Assembly (NCBI RefSeq): GCF_002964045.1
Contig: NZ_POPB01000466.1
Coordinates: 1 to 64,000 of the forward strand
Length of the DNA stretch: 64,000 bases
DNA from: Streptococcus suis
GTDB taxonomy: Bacteria > Bacillota > Bacilli > Lactobacillales > Streptococcaceae
Direction: 5' to 3'
Each line of letters starts with the position of its first letter. Within the stretch, counting starts at the first letter, position 1. Below are positions 25,502 through 34,565 of this stretch, in pieces. Both the position numbers and the translations under genes were made by a program. The notes under the pieces were generated by a model. It was given only the letters and a program-made list of their open reading frames with translations. It was not told where the DNA came from and ran no database searches.

Positions 25502-27232
25502 ATGTTCAAAAACATGTTAAAAAAGCATCCCCATTTAGTTGCTCTTGGCCTATTTGTGGGCTTTTCTTTATTATTATTGGTTCCACACTTGCTAACCAAG
25601 GGAATGGTGACAGGTGCAGACTTGATTTTTCACTACAATCGTTTCTATGATGCGGCTATGCAGATGACGGAGGGGAATTTCTCCTATATTATCAGTTTGT
25701 ATGGCTATCAGCAGTCAGGACGGATTGTCAATGCTCTCTACGGACCTTATTTTGCCTATCTACAGGGAGCTTTGGTACTCTTGAGTGGGACTTGGTTCCG
25801 CTATCAGATTTTGTCCAATCTTCTTTTGGGTACTTTGAGTGCGACCTCCCTCTATTTCCTCATGCGTGAGGTCAAGGTCAAATATAATCACTCCATCCTC
25901 TTGTCTCTCTTCTTTGTAACGACCTACTCCATCCAGTATTGGTGGGCAACTCAAGGATTTACCAGCTGGGGAGTGGCCCTTTTTCCACTTTGTTTGATTC
26001 CTGCGGTTCGTTTCCTACAGACCAAAAAAGTACCGATATTCCTCATGGCAGGAGCGGTAGGGCTCATGTTGCAGGTTCATATGCTATCAACCTTGTTCTT
26101 GGTCATTGCCTATGGAGTTCTCTTCCTCATTGGTTGGTGGAAATCAGACCAAAAAATGAAGATTATTGGACAGGTGGCTCTGTCGGTAGGGATTTTCCTG
26201 CTCCTGACCATCAATATTTGGTTGCCACTTATTTATATCAACGCAACCAACACCTTGGTGCCACCGTTTGTTAATAAGAAATTTGTCCTCAATACTGTAA
26301 CCTGGCTCAAAACAGCCTTTCTATACTATCCCTATCCCTTGCCAATTTTCTTTGGAATCTATCTCTATTTCTTGGTGAAAAATTGGAAGAAACAATCGCT
26401 GGTTCTGGGTGGTCTTGCTTTGACTTACGCAGTATTTTTAATCTTGTCAACCAACCTTTTCCCTTGGCAGTTGTTTGCAGGGAAAGGAATTACACTTGTC
26501 GAATTGATTCAATTTCCATTTCGCTTTTTCCTCTACGCCAATGCTCTTTTACTGGCAGTCGTAGGAGTCCAGATGTCTGGCTTGTCTGACAAACTGCAGA
26601 AAATCTTTATAGCTGTGGCTCTTGCCTCCTTGCTTGTTTCGGTTGGCTTCCTCTGGAATGAAAGTTTTAAGGAAATCAATGGACATTACTATAGCGAGAC
26701 CTTCCTGCAAAAACGAATTCATACGACTCTGTACGGTACAACGGAAGAGTTACGAGATTCTTTCCATTCTAAAGACTTGGGCGAATTTATCCACATTGCT
26801 CAGAAATCAACGCCAGACTATGTGCCAGACTTGTCAGATAGAACGGAACATATGACCAATGAAGAGTCGGACAATACCTATTTTACCTATCGTGACCAAG
26901 TGATTTTACCAAATCAAAACTTTACCAAAGCAGTTGATGGTGATCAGCTGGTGGTAACTTGGACGGCGTCTGAAGCAGAAGAAACAGCTGTGCCAATCAT
27001 TGTCTACCAAGATAGTCAGCTCGTTTTGAATGAACAGGTCTTGGATAGAGAAGAATTGGAACTTTCCACTATCGGTGTACCAACGGTTACCAGCAAAAAA
27101 GGACAGAATACCCTTATCCTATCCTACAAGCAACAGTGGTGGTTATGGCCAGTTATCATTATCAGTTTGACTGGATGGCTACTCTGGTTGATTTACTATG
27201 TTTTTGCCTACCGAAAATCAAATCTTTCCTAA
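25502..27232 (+). CDS. Multi-pass membrane protein, GT-C glycosyltransferase-like
   Basis: A 576-residue polytopic membrane protein with about ten to twelve hydrophobic segments and a large C-terminal extracytoplasmic portion (about 420-560) before a last membrane helix. MVTGADLIFHYNRFYDAAMQMTEG near the N-terminus matches the acidic first-loop motif of GT-C type enzymes and of proteins annotated as 6-pyruvoyl-tetrahydropterin synthase-related membrane proteins. It probably transfers a lipid-linked sugar to a surface polymer; this is inference. ATG 25502 is preferred because GAAGG lies before it. It is 12 bp ahead of an LtaS-like gene. Confidence 0.72.
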   Translation: MFKNMLKKHPHLVALGLFVGFSLLLLVPHLLTKGMVTGADLIFHYNRFYDAAMQMTEGNFSYIISLYGYQQSGRIVNALYGPYFAYLQGALVLLSGTWFRYQILSNLLLGTLSATSLYFLMREVKVKYNHSILLSLFFVTTYSIQYWWATQGFTSWGVALFPLCLIPAVRFLQTKKVPIFLMAGAVGLMLQVHMLSTLFLVIAYGVLFLIGWWKSDQKMKIIGQVALSVGIFLLLTINIWLPLIYINATNTLVPPFVNKKFVLNTVTWLKTAFLYYPYPLPIFFGIYLYFLVKNWKKQSLVLGGLALTYAVFLILSTNLFPWQLFAGKGITLVELIQFPFRFFLYANALLLAVVGVQMSGLSDKLQKIFIAVALASLLVSVGFLWNESFKEINGHYYSETFLQKRIHTTLYGTTEELRDSFHSKDLGEFIHIAQKSTPDYVPDLSDRTEHMTNEESDNTYFTYRDQVILPNQNFTKAVDGDQLVVTWTASEAEETAVPIIVYQDSQLVLNEQVLDREELELSTIGVPTVTSKKGQNTLILSYKQQWWLWPVIIISLTGWLLWLIYYVFAYRKSNLS

Positions 27233-27244
27233 GAGAGAAATGTT

Positions 27245-29689
27245 ATGAAACAAATCAATCCCAAGGCATGCAAGCAATTCATTCTGGTCATGGTCATGAC
27301 TGTTTTGCTGGCGATGGGACGGGCCCTCTTGCTAAGCGGTGTATCTTTTCCGCTCTGGTTTGTCCCTCTGACCTTGCTTGCCTATCTTATTTTTACCTTT
27401 TATGTATTGGTCTTGCTTAATAAATATGAGAAGTTTGTAAAGACCAAAACCTTTGCCAAGTATGTCTGCTATTTTCTAGGTTTTCTATATCTTGTCAATC
27501 TGGTCTATCGAATCAATGCCAAGAAGTATCAACCCTGGAATATTTTCCGTAATAATCTTTTTCAGTTTGAACTTCTATTGATGTTGCTTCTTCCAGTATT
27601 GCTGGCATTTTTGTGGCGGAAGAATGCAGGAATCAGAGAAAAATTAAGTAGGTGGTCGGCCAGCCATCTGGTGCAAGATAGCTACTTGCTCTTGACCAGC
27701 TTACTTTCTCTCAGTCCGTTGGCTATTTCTTACTGGAAAGATAGCCATTATGAGAGTTTGGTTGAAAATGGCTCCTATTTGGAATTCTTTAGTCAGACAC
27801 CCTTGTTTGCCCCTATTCATTTTATAGGGACCTACATTTTTCTTCGCTATCTTCATAAGGCATTTGTAGAGTTTAAGGCCAATCGGACCAATGTCCACAG
27901 CATGCTCTTTATCAGCTTGGCACTGGCTACGCTATCGCATATTGGTTATCAGGCTTCTATGGCTGGGGGAACGGGCTCTTATTTCACACGCCACCTCTTT
28001 CCAGGAGCTATTGTCTTCCAGATTGCCTGCCTCTTTTTCCTTAATGTTATCATTAGCCTGGTTATCAACCGTCAAATCTTATCGGTTGCCATCATTGCTG
28101 GTTTAAATGTGACCTTGATTGCGGCCAATTTTCTCAAATTCCGCTACCGTTCGGAGCCAATGACCCCCAACGATTTCAAATGGATTGGAAACATGGGGAT
28201 GATTCTCAGCTTTATCAGTCTGCGGGTTGTCTTGATATCGCTTGTGTTCTTGGTTATCCTATTCTTTGTTTACAGGCGAATTCATAAGAAGTACTTCCAA
28301 GGACAGATTGTCAAATCCATCTGGAAACGGCTAGCAGGAATTTCAGTCATTGTTTCCTTGATTTTGGGAATGGGTTGGGCGATTCGTAATGAAAAAGACC
28401 ACAAGATTGCTGGTTGGATTCCTATTCTTTCTCAGGTCAATAACTGGCGGAACGTAGACTGGAAGGGCTATGCTTTTGTGGCTCGTTATCGCACACTTTC
28501 ATTCCTCTGGTTGCAGCAACTCAGCAAGACCAGTATGGAAATGCCTGAGAATTACTCTGATAAGACCATGAAGGCCATTGTGAAGAAATACACTGCCTTG
28601 GCAGAGGAAATCAATGCAGAACGGACAGGCCAACTGACTGACCAGACGGTTATCTATATTCTTAGTGAGAGTTTGGCTGACCCACGTCGGATTCCAGGCG
28701 TGACCCTTAGTCAAAATGTCCTTCCAAATATTGAGTACATCATGAGTCAGACTACCAGTGGCTTGATGAAGAGTGACCACTATGGTGGTGGTACAGCTAA
28801 CATCGAGTTTCAGGTCTACAGTGGTTTGCCCTTCTACAATTACAACTCGTCCATTTCGTCCGTCTATCTGGATGTGGCGCCGAATATGAAGAAGTTGCCA
28901 AGTATCAGTGACCTCTATCCAGCAGATAATCGTATCGCCATCCATCCTTACTACGATACCAGTTACAATCGTAATTCAATCTATAAGCAGTTGGGAATTG
29001 AGCAGTTTTACACTCTGAATAGTGCCGCTTATCCTCTGACAGTGACGGCTGAAGATTATCAAGGGAATTTTATCAGTGATAAAAAGACCTATGACTTGAT
29101 TTTGGAGCAGGTTCGTTCTACAGACAATAAATTTGTGTCTGCCATTACCATGCAGAACCATGTGCAGTGGAATTCCCTAGAGCCAGCTAGTATTACGGCT
29201 ACAGGAGAAGGGTTCACGGCTGAGGAAAATGAAAACCTTAATAGCTATGTTCGTCTCCTCTCCTTTACGGACCAGGCGACCAGGGATTTCCTAGACCAGC
29301 TCAAGACCTTAGACAAAAAAGTGACGGTCGTCTTTTACGGTGACCACCTGCCAGGTCTCTATCCAGAGTCTGCCTTTGCGACGGACCCAAGTCTGCAATA
29401 TAAGACCGACTATTTCGTTTGGAGTAATTTTGAAACGGAAGACTACCATTATGATTTGGTCAATTCTAGCGATATGAATGCACTGATGCTGGAGACGACC
29501 CGTAACAAGGTCAGTCCTTACTACACTCTCTTGACGGAAGTGCTCCACAAGGATCGTGTAGGTCAGGCTGAACGAGATGCAACAGTCGCAGCAGAACTCA
29601 AACTGGTCCAATATGACCTATCTACAGGAAAAGGCTACCTTTTGAAATACAAAGATTTTTTCAATGTGGCGACTGAAACGACAGAATAA
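27245..29689 (+). CDS. LtaS/MdoB-like membrane sulfatase, phosphoglycerol transferase family
   Basis: An 814-residue protein: about ten N-terminal membrane helices (1-390), then an extracellular alkaline-phosphatase/sulfatase-fold domain (about 455-790). Seen are VIYILSESLADPRRIPG (metal site region), SDHYGGGTANIEFQV with the nucleophile region GGGT, and VVFYGDHLPGLY. These are hallmarks of phosphoglycerol or phosphoethanolamine transferases that decorate surface glycans. Extra N-terminal helices distinguish it from LtaS itself (five helices). Paired with the GT-C-like gene, it likely modifies a teichoic acid or glycolipid; the acceptor is unknown. Confidence 0.85.
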   Translation: MKQINPKACKQFILVMVMTVLLAMGRALLLSGVSFPLWFVPLTLLAYLIFTFYVLVLLNKYEKFVKTKTFAKYVCYFLGFLYLVNLVYRINAKKYQPWNIFRNNLFQFELLLMLLLPVLLAFLWRKNAGIREKLSRWSASHLVQDSYLLLTSLLSLSPLAISYWKDSHYESLVENGSYLEFFSQTPLFAPIHFIGTYIFLRYLHKAFVEFKANRTNVHSMLFISLALATLSHIGYQASMAGGTGSYFTRHLFPGAIVFQIACLFFLNVIISLVINRQILSVAIIAGLNVTLIAANFLKFRYRSEPMTPNDFKWIGNMGMILSFISLRVVLISLVFLVILFFVYRRIHKKYFQGQIVKSIWKRLAGISVIVSLILGMGWAIRNEKDHKIAGWIPILSQVNNWRNVDWKGYAFVARYRTLSFLWLQQLSKTSMEMPENYSDKTMKAIVKKYTALAEEINAERTGQLTDQTVIYILSESLADPRRIPGVTLSQNVLPNIEYIMSQTTSGLMKSDHYGGGTANIEFQVYSGLPFYNYNSSISSVYLDVAPNMKKLPSISDLYPADNRIAIHPYYDTSYNRNSIYKQLGIEQFYTLNSAAYPLTVTAEDYQGNFISDKKTYDLILEQVRSTDNKFVSAITMQNHVQWNSLEPASITATGEGFTAEENENLNSYVRLLSFTDQATRDFLDQLKTLDKKVTVVFYGDHLPGLYPESAFATDPSLQYKTDYFVWSNFETEDYHYDLVNSSDMNALMLETTRNKVSPYYTLLTEVLHKDRVGQAERDATVAAELKLVQYDLSTGKGYLLKYKDFFNVATETTE

Positions 29690-29690
29690 A

Positions 29691-29730
29691 GAATAAACCA
29701 AGTCAGATAGCTGGCTTGGTTTATTCTTTA
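29691..29730 (+). terminator. Strong terminator after the envelope operon
   Basis: GAATAAACCAAGTCAG (29691-29706) pairs with CTGGCTTGGTTTATTC (29711-29726) around ATAG: a 16-bp stem with one T-G pair, followed by TTTA. Confidence 0.85.
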
Positions 29731-29763
29731 TGTGAAAACATACACAAACATGGGCAGTTGTGA

Positions 29764-29769
29764 TATAAT
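29764..29769 (+). promoter_or_regulatory. -10 box of the ABC exporter operon
   Basis: TATAAT at 29764-29769 lies 63 bp before the ATG. No good -35 is seen. Confidence 0.45.
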
Positions 29770-29832
29770 AACGGTGTTTAATACAGATTTTTTATTGCTT
29801 TGCTTAGAAATCTATCAAACGGTGGAGGGGAA

Positions 29833-31410
29833 ATGAAAAAGAGGAATTTTTGGTTAACCTTATCTTGTATTTTTGCAGTAGCCCTGCTCAATGTTGGCTT
29901 TCTGTACCAATATCGCTACATTATTGATGCTATTGCAACTGGAGATAGACAAGCCTTTGTGTCTTATTTTGTGCAGATGGGGTTAACTGTCCTTGTCATG
30001 CTGGTCTTTGAATACATTCGTCAGATTGCCAATGTCAGCTATCTCAATCAAGTAGGTTTCCACTTACAAGCGACCTTTATTGGGAAAATGTTTGATTTGC
30101 CTTTTAGAGAGTTCGTTGAGCAGGGGGCAGGGGCCTATATTTCCCAGCTCAATAATGATTTGGAGACGGTGAAAGAAGATTATTACGACGCCTTTTTTAC
30201 GATTTTTCAAGGTGCTTGTACCTTTGGCATTACCAGTTTGGCCCTTCTTAGCTTGGATGGTCTGACCGCTATTTTCTTGATTCTGATTTCATTCTTGCCA
30301 GTTGTGATTCCCTATTTGTTTAAAAAGCGGAGAAGGCTCAATCAGGAGGCGATTTCGGACAGTCAGCAGGTCTATAATACAAGGGTTTCAGATGTCTTTC
30401 TAGGTTATTTGCAAGTGAAAAATAGCCGCCAAAGACAGCAGGTTTTAGATGGGCTGAACGATCGCTATCAAGCAGTCAATGACAAGGTCGATCAGGCTAA
30501 TCGAACGACAGTAACCATGCGGCTCTTAGTCGGTTTCGTCTTTTATCTGACCACTCTTTCGATTATCTTTATCGGTGGTTTTCAGGTCTTTTCTGGGACC
30601 TTGACCATCGGAGGTTTAACAGCTATTCTGACCATTTCAGAGCAGTTGGTGGATCCCATTAATAGCATTGCGGCAGCCTTTTTGGACAGGCATGCCGTTA
30701 AGGAATTGAAGCAAGAGTTTGAGCTGTCTACTTTTGGTCAAGAAACGAAGGGACAGGAACTAGCTTCAGCTTTCCAGAGTATTCAACTGGTCAAGGCTAG
30801 TTATGCCATCGGTGAGAAACAGGTCTTTGAAGACCTGACAGTAGCGTTTGAACGTGGCAAGAAGTATTTAATTCTTGGGGAAAGTGGTTCTGGCAAATCT
30901 TCCTTGGCTCTTATTTTGACCAAGAATAGCCAACTGCAAGCAGGGGGTGTTTACTTTGATCAAATCTCTCTTTCAGACTTGTCCTACCAAGCCATTCAAG
31001 ACAAGATTGCCTATCTGCCACAAGAGGGAGCCCTTTTCCATGATACGGTTCTCTACAACTTGACCATGGGACGGGAGGTTTCAGAAGATAGGCTGATGTC
31101 ACTCATTAAGACCATGAATCTCGATAATCGTTTTCCAAGTTATGACTCTTTAAGCGAGGAAATTAGTGATGATAGTGGACTGTCTGGTGGACAAAAGCAA
31201 CGCCTGCTCTTGATTCGTGCCTTGCTGCAAGATAAGGATATCTTGTTGCTGGATGAAAGTCTGTCTGCCTTGGATCAGGAAACCTATACAGTAATTGAAG
31301 CCTACCTTACTTCATTAGCAGATAAGACGCTCATTCATATTTCCCACCGTGTGTCCGATGAGATCCTTTCTCGTTATGATGGTGTGGTACGGATTGGGGA
31401 GAGCAATTAA
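29833..31410 (+). CDS. ABC exporter half-transporter (first subunit)
   Basis: A 525-residue permease-ATPase fusion: about five to six membrane helices (1-290) then a nucleotide-binding domain with Walker A GESGSGKSS, Q-loop LPQEG, signature LSGGQKQRL, Walker B ILLLDES and a switch His in HISHR. The DES in place of the common DEP is a mild oddity. ATG 29833 follows GGTGGAGGGG; the frame extends upstream without a ribosome-binding site. With the next gene it should form a heterodimeric exporter; the substrate (peptide, lipid or drug) is unknown. Confidence 0.88.
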   Translation: MKKRNFWLTLSCIFAVALLNVGFLYQYRYIIDAIATGDRQAFVSYFVQMGLTVLVMLVFEYIRQIANVSYLNQVGFHLQATFIGKMFDLPFREFVEQGAGAYISQLNNDLETVKEDYYDAFFTIFQGACTFGITSLALLSLDGLTAIFLILISFLPVVIPYLFKKRRRLNQEAISDSQQVYNTRVSDVFLGYLQVKNSRQRQQVLDGLNDRYQAVNDKVDQANRTTVTMRLLVGFVFYLTTLSIIFIGGFQVFSGTLTIGGLTAILTISEQLVDPINSIAAAFLDRHAVKELKQEFELSTFGQETKGQELASAFQSIQLVKASYAIGEKQVFEDLTVAFERGKKYLILGESGSGKSSLALILTKNSQLQAGGVYFDQISLSDLSYQAIQDKIAYLPQEGALFHDTVLYNLTMGREVSEDRLMSLIKTMNLDNRFPSYDSLSEEISDDSGLSGGQKQRLLLIRALLQDKDILLLDESLSALDQETYTVIEAYLTSLADKTLIHISHRVSDEILSRYDGVVRIGESN

Positions 31411-31444
31411 TTTTTTGTCAGATTGTTCCTATCTAGGAGGAGTT

Positions 31445-33037
31445 ATGAAAAAAATCATCTATCAATTGCGGTTTGTTATTGCCATTCAGTTGGTTTTCCA
31501 TATCTTATATAGTTTGACCAATGTTGTTTTGCCGGAGTTAAATAAGTATCTTTTTGACCATATTTTTCAGATGGGCTGGACAGGGCTTGTCTGGCTCTTG
31601 TTGGCTTATACTTTGGCCATCATTGCCAATTCAGTCTTTCAGTACAATTCCCAGGTTTATGAGTGGAAGGTGTCTCAGGGCTTCTATGTCAAGGCTAAAA
31701 AAGGCCTGGCAAACAGCTTGTTATCACAGCCTTTATCCAAATTTTCAGAGAAGAATGTCTCTGCCTATCTGTCCATTTTTGACAACGATTTGGAAACCAT
31801 TGAGGAGAGTTATCTGAGTCCTCTTATGGATATTATCCGCTCTAGTTTGAGCATGCTCATCTATGCAGTTTCCCTCTTTCTCTTTGTTCATCCCCTGGTT
31901 GCGGTGGGCATTATTCTGTCTTCTGCTCTGGCAGTCTTCATTCCCAAGTGGATTTCTGGTCCACTTTCTCAGCGTCAGCGGGCATTTTTACAGAGTTTGG
32001 AAAGTTATTTTCAGGTGGTGACAGACCTCTTTTCTGCTAAGAATCGCGTTAATACCGAAACTTTCGGCTCCATCAGCCGTGTCCACCATCGGTCAGTAGA
32101 AGAAAGTGAGCATGCTCGTTTTCGCTTTGGGCAATTCAAGACCCTGGCTAATGTTGTCAATGGATTTTCCATGTTTTTGGTGCAATTAACAGCTTTTGGC
32201 TTGGTCGGCTACCTCTTGCTACAAAAAGAGTTGACCATTGGAGCGACCATTGCGACTTTTAGCTATGTTGAAAATTTCATCTATCCTATGAAATACATCC
32301 TCTTGGATGTCAATTATATCCATTCAACCAAGGAAACGGTCGCCAACCTAGAAGACTATCTTGCTGGTCAGGTCTTGTCTGAGCAAGTGCCAAGCTATCC
32401 CAATGTGACAGCCTTAGAAGTTAGGGATGTGACCTATCACGTGGGAGAATTAGTAGTAGCAGATTTTTCCTATCGGTTTGACAAGGGAAAAAAGTATGCC
32501 ATCATTGGTCCGTCAGCCAGCGGAAAATCCACTTTTCTACGAGTGTTGGCAGGAGAACTGGCTCTGGACAAGGGAAGTGTTTCCTATCTGGAACATGATG
32601 TTTCACATGGAATGGAAGCAGCTACCGCCTTCTATCTCAGCCAGTTTGAGCATCTTTACCATACCGATTTTGAAAGCAATGTGTCTGTTTTTGGAACCTA
32701 TGAGAAGGGAAGAGATGTCATGCTTGGCTTGTTAAGGAGCTTGCCAATGAGTTTACAGGACACCTTGCGTACAACAACAGACCCCAGTCTCTTGAGTGGT
32801 GGCGAGAAAAATGTCCTGTGTCTGCTCCGTGCCTTGATGAGTGGTAAGAAGATCTTGCTCTTGGATGAACCGACCGCCCATTTAGACCCTGCCCTGACTA
32901 AGCAGGTTTTGACCAACCTCTTGCAGCTGGAGGACAAACTTATCATCACCATCTTGCATGAATCAGACTCTGCCATCCTAGACATGTTTGATGTGGTTTT
33001 GGAAATGCGTGATGGGAAATTGCGTGAGAAGATATAA
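31445..33037 (+). CDS. ABC exporter half-transporter (second subunit)
   Basis: A 530-residue permease-ATPase fusion partner of the preceding gene, 34 bp downstream with AGGAGG before the ATG. The nucleotide-binding domain shows Walker A GPSASGKST, signature LLSGGEKNVL, Walker B ILLLDEPTAHLD and a His in TILHESD. The spacing and size suggest a heterodimer. Ends at a bidirectional terminator shared with tRNA-Leu. Confidence 0.88.
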   Translation: MKKIIYQLRFVIAIQLVFHILYSLTNVVLPELNKYLFDHIFQMGWTGLVWLLLAYTLAIIANSVFQYNSQVYEWKVSQGFYVKAKKGLANSLLSQPLSKFSEKNVSAYLSIFDNDLETIEESYLSPLMDIIRSSLSMLIYAVSLFLFVHPLVAVGIILSSALAVFIPKWISGPLSQRQRAFLQSLESYFQVVTDLFSAKNRVNTETFGSISRVHHRSVEESEHARFRFGQFKTLANVVNGFSMFLVQLTAFGLVGYLLLQKELTIGATIATFSYVENFIYPMKYILLDVNYIHSTKETVANLEDYLAGQVLSEQVPSYPNVTALEVRDVTYHVGELVVADFSYRFDKGKKYAIIGPSASGKSTFLRVLAGELALDKGSVSYLEHDVSHGMEAATAFYLSQFEHLYHTDFESNVSVFGTYEKGRDVMLGLLRSLPMSLQDTLRTTTDPSLLSGGEKNVLCLLRALMSGKKILLLDEPTAHLDPALTKQVLTNLLQLEDKLIITILHESDSAILDMFDVVLEMRDGKLREKI

Positions 33038-33042
33038 AAATG

Positions 33043-33069
33043 CCCCAAGTCATCAACTTTGACTTGGGG
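33043..33069. terminator. Bidirectional terminator (ABC operon and tRNA-Leu)
   Basis: CCCCAAGTCA (33043-33052) pairs perfectly with TGACTTGGGG (33060-33069). The better T run is on the minus strand, fitting the tRNA transcript. Confidence 0.85.
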
Positions 33070-33086
33070 TTATCCTTTATAAATAA

Positions 33087-33168
33087 TGCGGAGGAAGGGA
33101 TTTGAACCCTCACACCCGATGGGCACATGCGCCTGAAGCATGCGTGTCTGCCGTTCCACCACCTCCGC
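33087..33168 (-). tRNA. tRNA-Leu (anticodon CAG)
   Basis: On the minus strand the 82-nt sequence begins GCGGAGGTGGTGGAACGGCA and ends TCAAATCCCTTCCTCCGCA. Acceptor GCGGAGG/CCTCCGC pairs; the anticodon stem-loop CATGC-TTCAGGC-GCATG gives CAG, reading CUG. A long variable arm and the T-loop TTCAAAT identify a class II tRNA-Leu. CCA is not encoded. It stands alone, leftward, between the ABC operon and rsgA. Confidence 0.95.
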
Positions 33169-33295
33169 TTGCTTTTTATTATACTATTTTTCAATTGAAA
33201 TGACTAGAGTAAAGTGTAAAATCTCAGAGTCTGGGTAAAAGACCAACCCACTTCATAAGGCTAGTGTCAACATCTCAGCGCAGTGGTTGATTGGC

Positions 33296-33553
33296 TTTAA
33301 CAGTCTTGGAGACTGTTAAAGGTTGGAGATGGGATTTGCAGAGCAAATCTCAGCAATTCGTGTTTTACATTCCAAATCTAACCATTACGACTGTTGCGAA
33401 CAAAGTTCGCTCTATCTCCAAGCTCCAACAGTCACTACTCTGACTGTTTTGTAGCGAACTCTGTTCGCTCTATCTCCGACCTCCAAAGGTTCCCCAAACC
33501 TTTGGAGCTATACGGGGGTGGGACTGAAACAGTCTGGGAATAGACTGGTTCAG
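33296..33553. repeat. Cluster of three two-hairpin modules plus one lone hairpin
   Basis: Copy 1 (minus, 33296-33349): hairpin GATTTGC-loop-GCAAATC, box ATCTCCAACC, hairpin TTTAACAGTC-loop-GACTGTTAAA. Copy 2 (plus, 33396-33448): GCGAAC-AAA-GTTCGC, box ATCTCCAAGCT, AACAGTCA-loop-TGACTGTT. Copy 3 (plus, 33454-33508): GCGAAC-TCT-GTTCGC, box ATCTCCGACCT, CTCCAAAGGTT-CCCCA-AACCTTTGGAG. A further lone hairpin at 33524-33553 pairs CTGAAACAGTCT with AGACTGGTTCAG (one mismatch). Confidence 0.85.
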
Positions 33554-33637
33554 CTCAACAACTTGAAACGTGAAATGGGAGACGCGCTCTTTTATTAAGG
33601 TTCGAGTTCTTTCCTGCTCCTTTTTTCTTAGGAAATT

Positions 33638-33646
33638 TGGTATAAT
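33638..33646 (+). promoter_or_regulatory. Extended -10 promoter of the rsgA operon
   Basis: TGGTATAAT at 33638-33646, 29 bp before the TTG start. Confidence 0.6.
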
Positions 33647-33675
33647 AGGAACAAGTACATACAAAGGAGTCTTCA

Positions 33676-34551
33676 TTGCAAGGAAGAATTATCAAGGCCT
33701 TGGCTGGTTTTTACTATGTCGAGGCAGAGGGACAGATTTATCAAACCAGAGCCAGAGGAAATTTTCGTAAGAAAGGTCAAACGCCCTACGTGGGTGATTT
33801 TGTGGACTTTTCTGCGGAGGAAAACTCAGAAGGCTATATTTTAAAAATCCACGAGAGAAAGAATAGTTTGGTTCGACCTCCTATCGTCAATATCGATCAG
33901 GCGGTGGTTATCATGTCGGCTAAGGAACCTGATTTTAATGCTAATCTACTGGATCGTTTCCTAGTGCTTTTGGAACAGAAGGACATGGATCCTATTATTT
34001 ATATCTCTAAGATGGACTTGGTAGAAGATCGGACGGAGATGGATACCTTCAAGGCTATCTATGAGAAAATTGGCTATCCATTTGTCTATAGTTTGGAGGA
34101 ATTGACACCATTATTGCAGGATAAGGTGACGGTCTTTATGGGCCAGACAGGGGTTGGCAAGTCGACTCTTCTCAATCGCATTGCGCCAGAATTAGCCTTG
34201 GAAACAGGGGCTATTTCAGATAGTCTGGGGCGTGGTCGCCATACCACTCGTGCGGTCAGTTTTTACAATGTCTTCGGTGGGAAAATTGCGGATACGCCCG
34301 GTTTTTCATCCCTAGACTATGAAGTCAAGGAGGCGGAGGCTCTGACAGATTGTTTCCCAGAGATTGCGGAAGCCAGTCAGGACTGCAAATTTAGGACCTG
34401 TACCCATACCCATGAGCCGGATTGTGCGGTCAAGGAAGCTGTTGCCAGCTCTGCCATTTCCCAAATCCGCTTTGACAATTATCTCCAATTCCTCAGCGAA
34501 ATCCAAAATCAGCGTGAAACCTATACCAAGGTAAGTAAGAAATTCAAATAG
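33676..34551 (+). CDS. rsgA: Ribosome small subunit GTPase RsgA
   Basis: A 291-residue circularly permuted GTPase assisting late 30S assembly. OB-fold N-terminus, then G4 ISKMD before G1 [12 protein letters not shown] and G3 DTPGFSS, and a zinc-binding C-terminus with [17 protein letters not shown] start after AAAGGAG. It opens a tightly packed operon: rpe starts 14 bp later. Confidence 0.96.
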   Translation: MQGRIIKALAGFYYVEAEGQIYQTRARGNFRKKGQTPYVGDFVDFSAEENSEGYILKIHERKNSLVRPPIVNIDQAVVIMSAKEPDFNANLLDRFLVLLEQKDMDPIIYISKMDLVEDRTEMDTFKAIYEKIGYPFVYSLEELTPLLQDKVTVFMGQTGVGKSTLLNRIAPELALETGAISDSLGRGRHTTRAVSFYNVFGGKIADTPGFSSLDYEVKEAEALTDCFPEIAEASQDCKFRTCTHTHEPDCAVKEAVASSAISQIRFDNYLQFLSEIQNQRETYTKVSKKFK

Positions 34552-34565
34552 AAAGTTGGTTCTCT

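Larger units (their letters stand above)
33169..33675. other. Long non-coding gap between tRNA-Leu and rsgA
   Basis: No credible gene is seen. The first 120 bases hold the tRNA upstream region; 33296-33553 is filled by tandem hairpin modules described separately; the last 100 bases hold the rsgA promoter. Confidence 0.7.

Noticed and set aside
30911-31102. Short minus-strand frames inside ABC, gltX, rsmA and other core genes
   Set aside because: They are shadows of strongly coding frames on the other strand and lack ribosome-binding sites.
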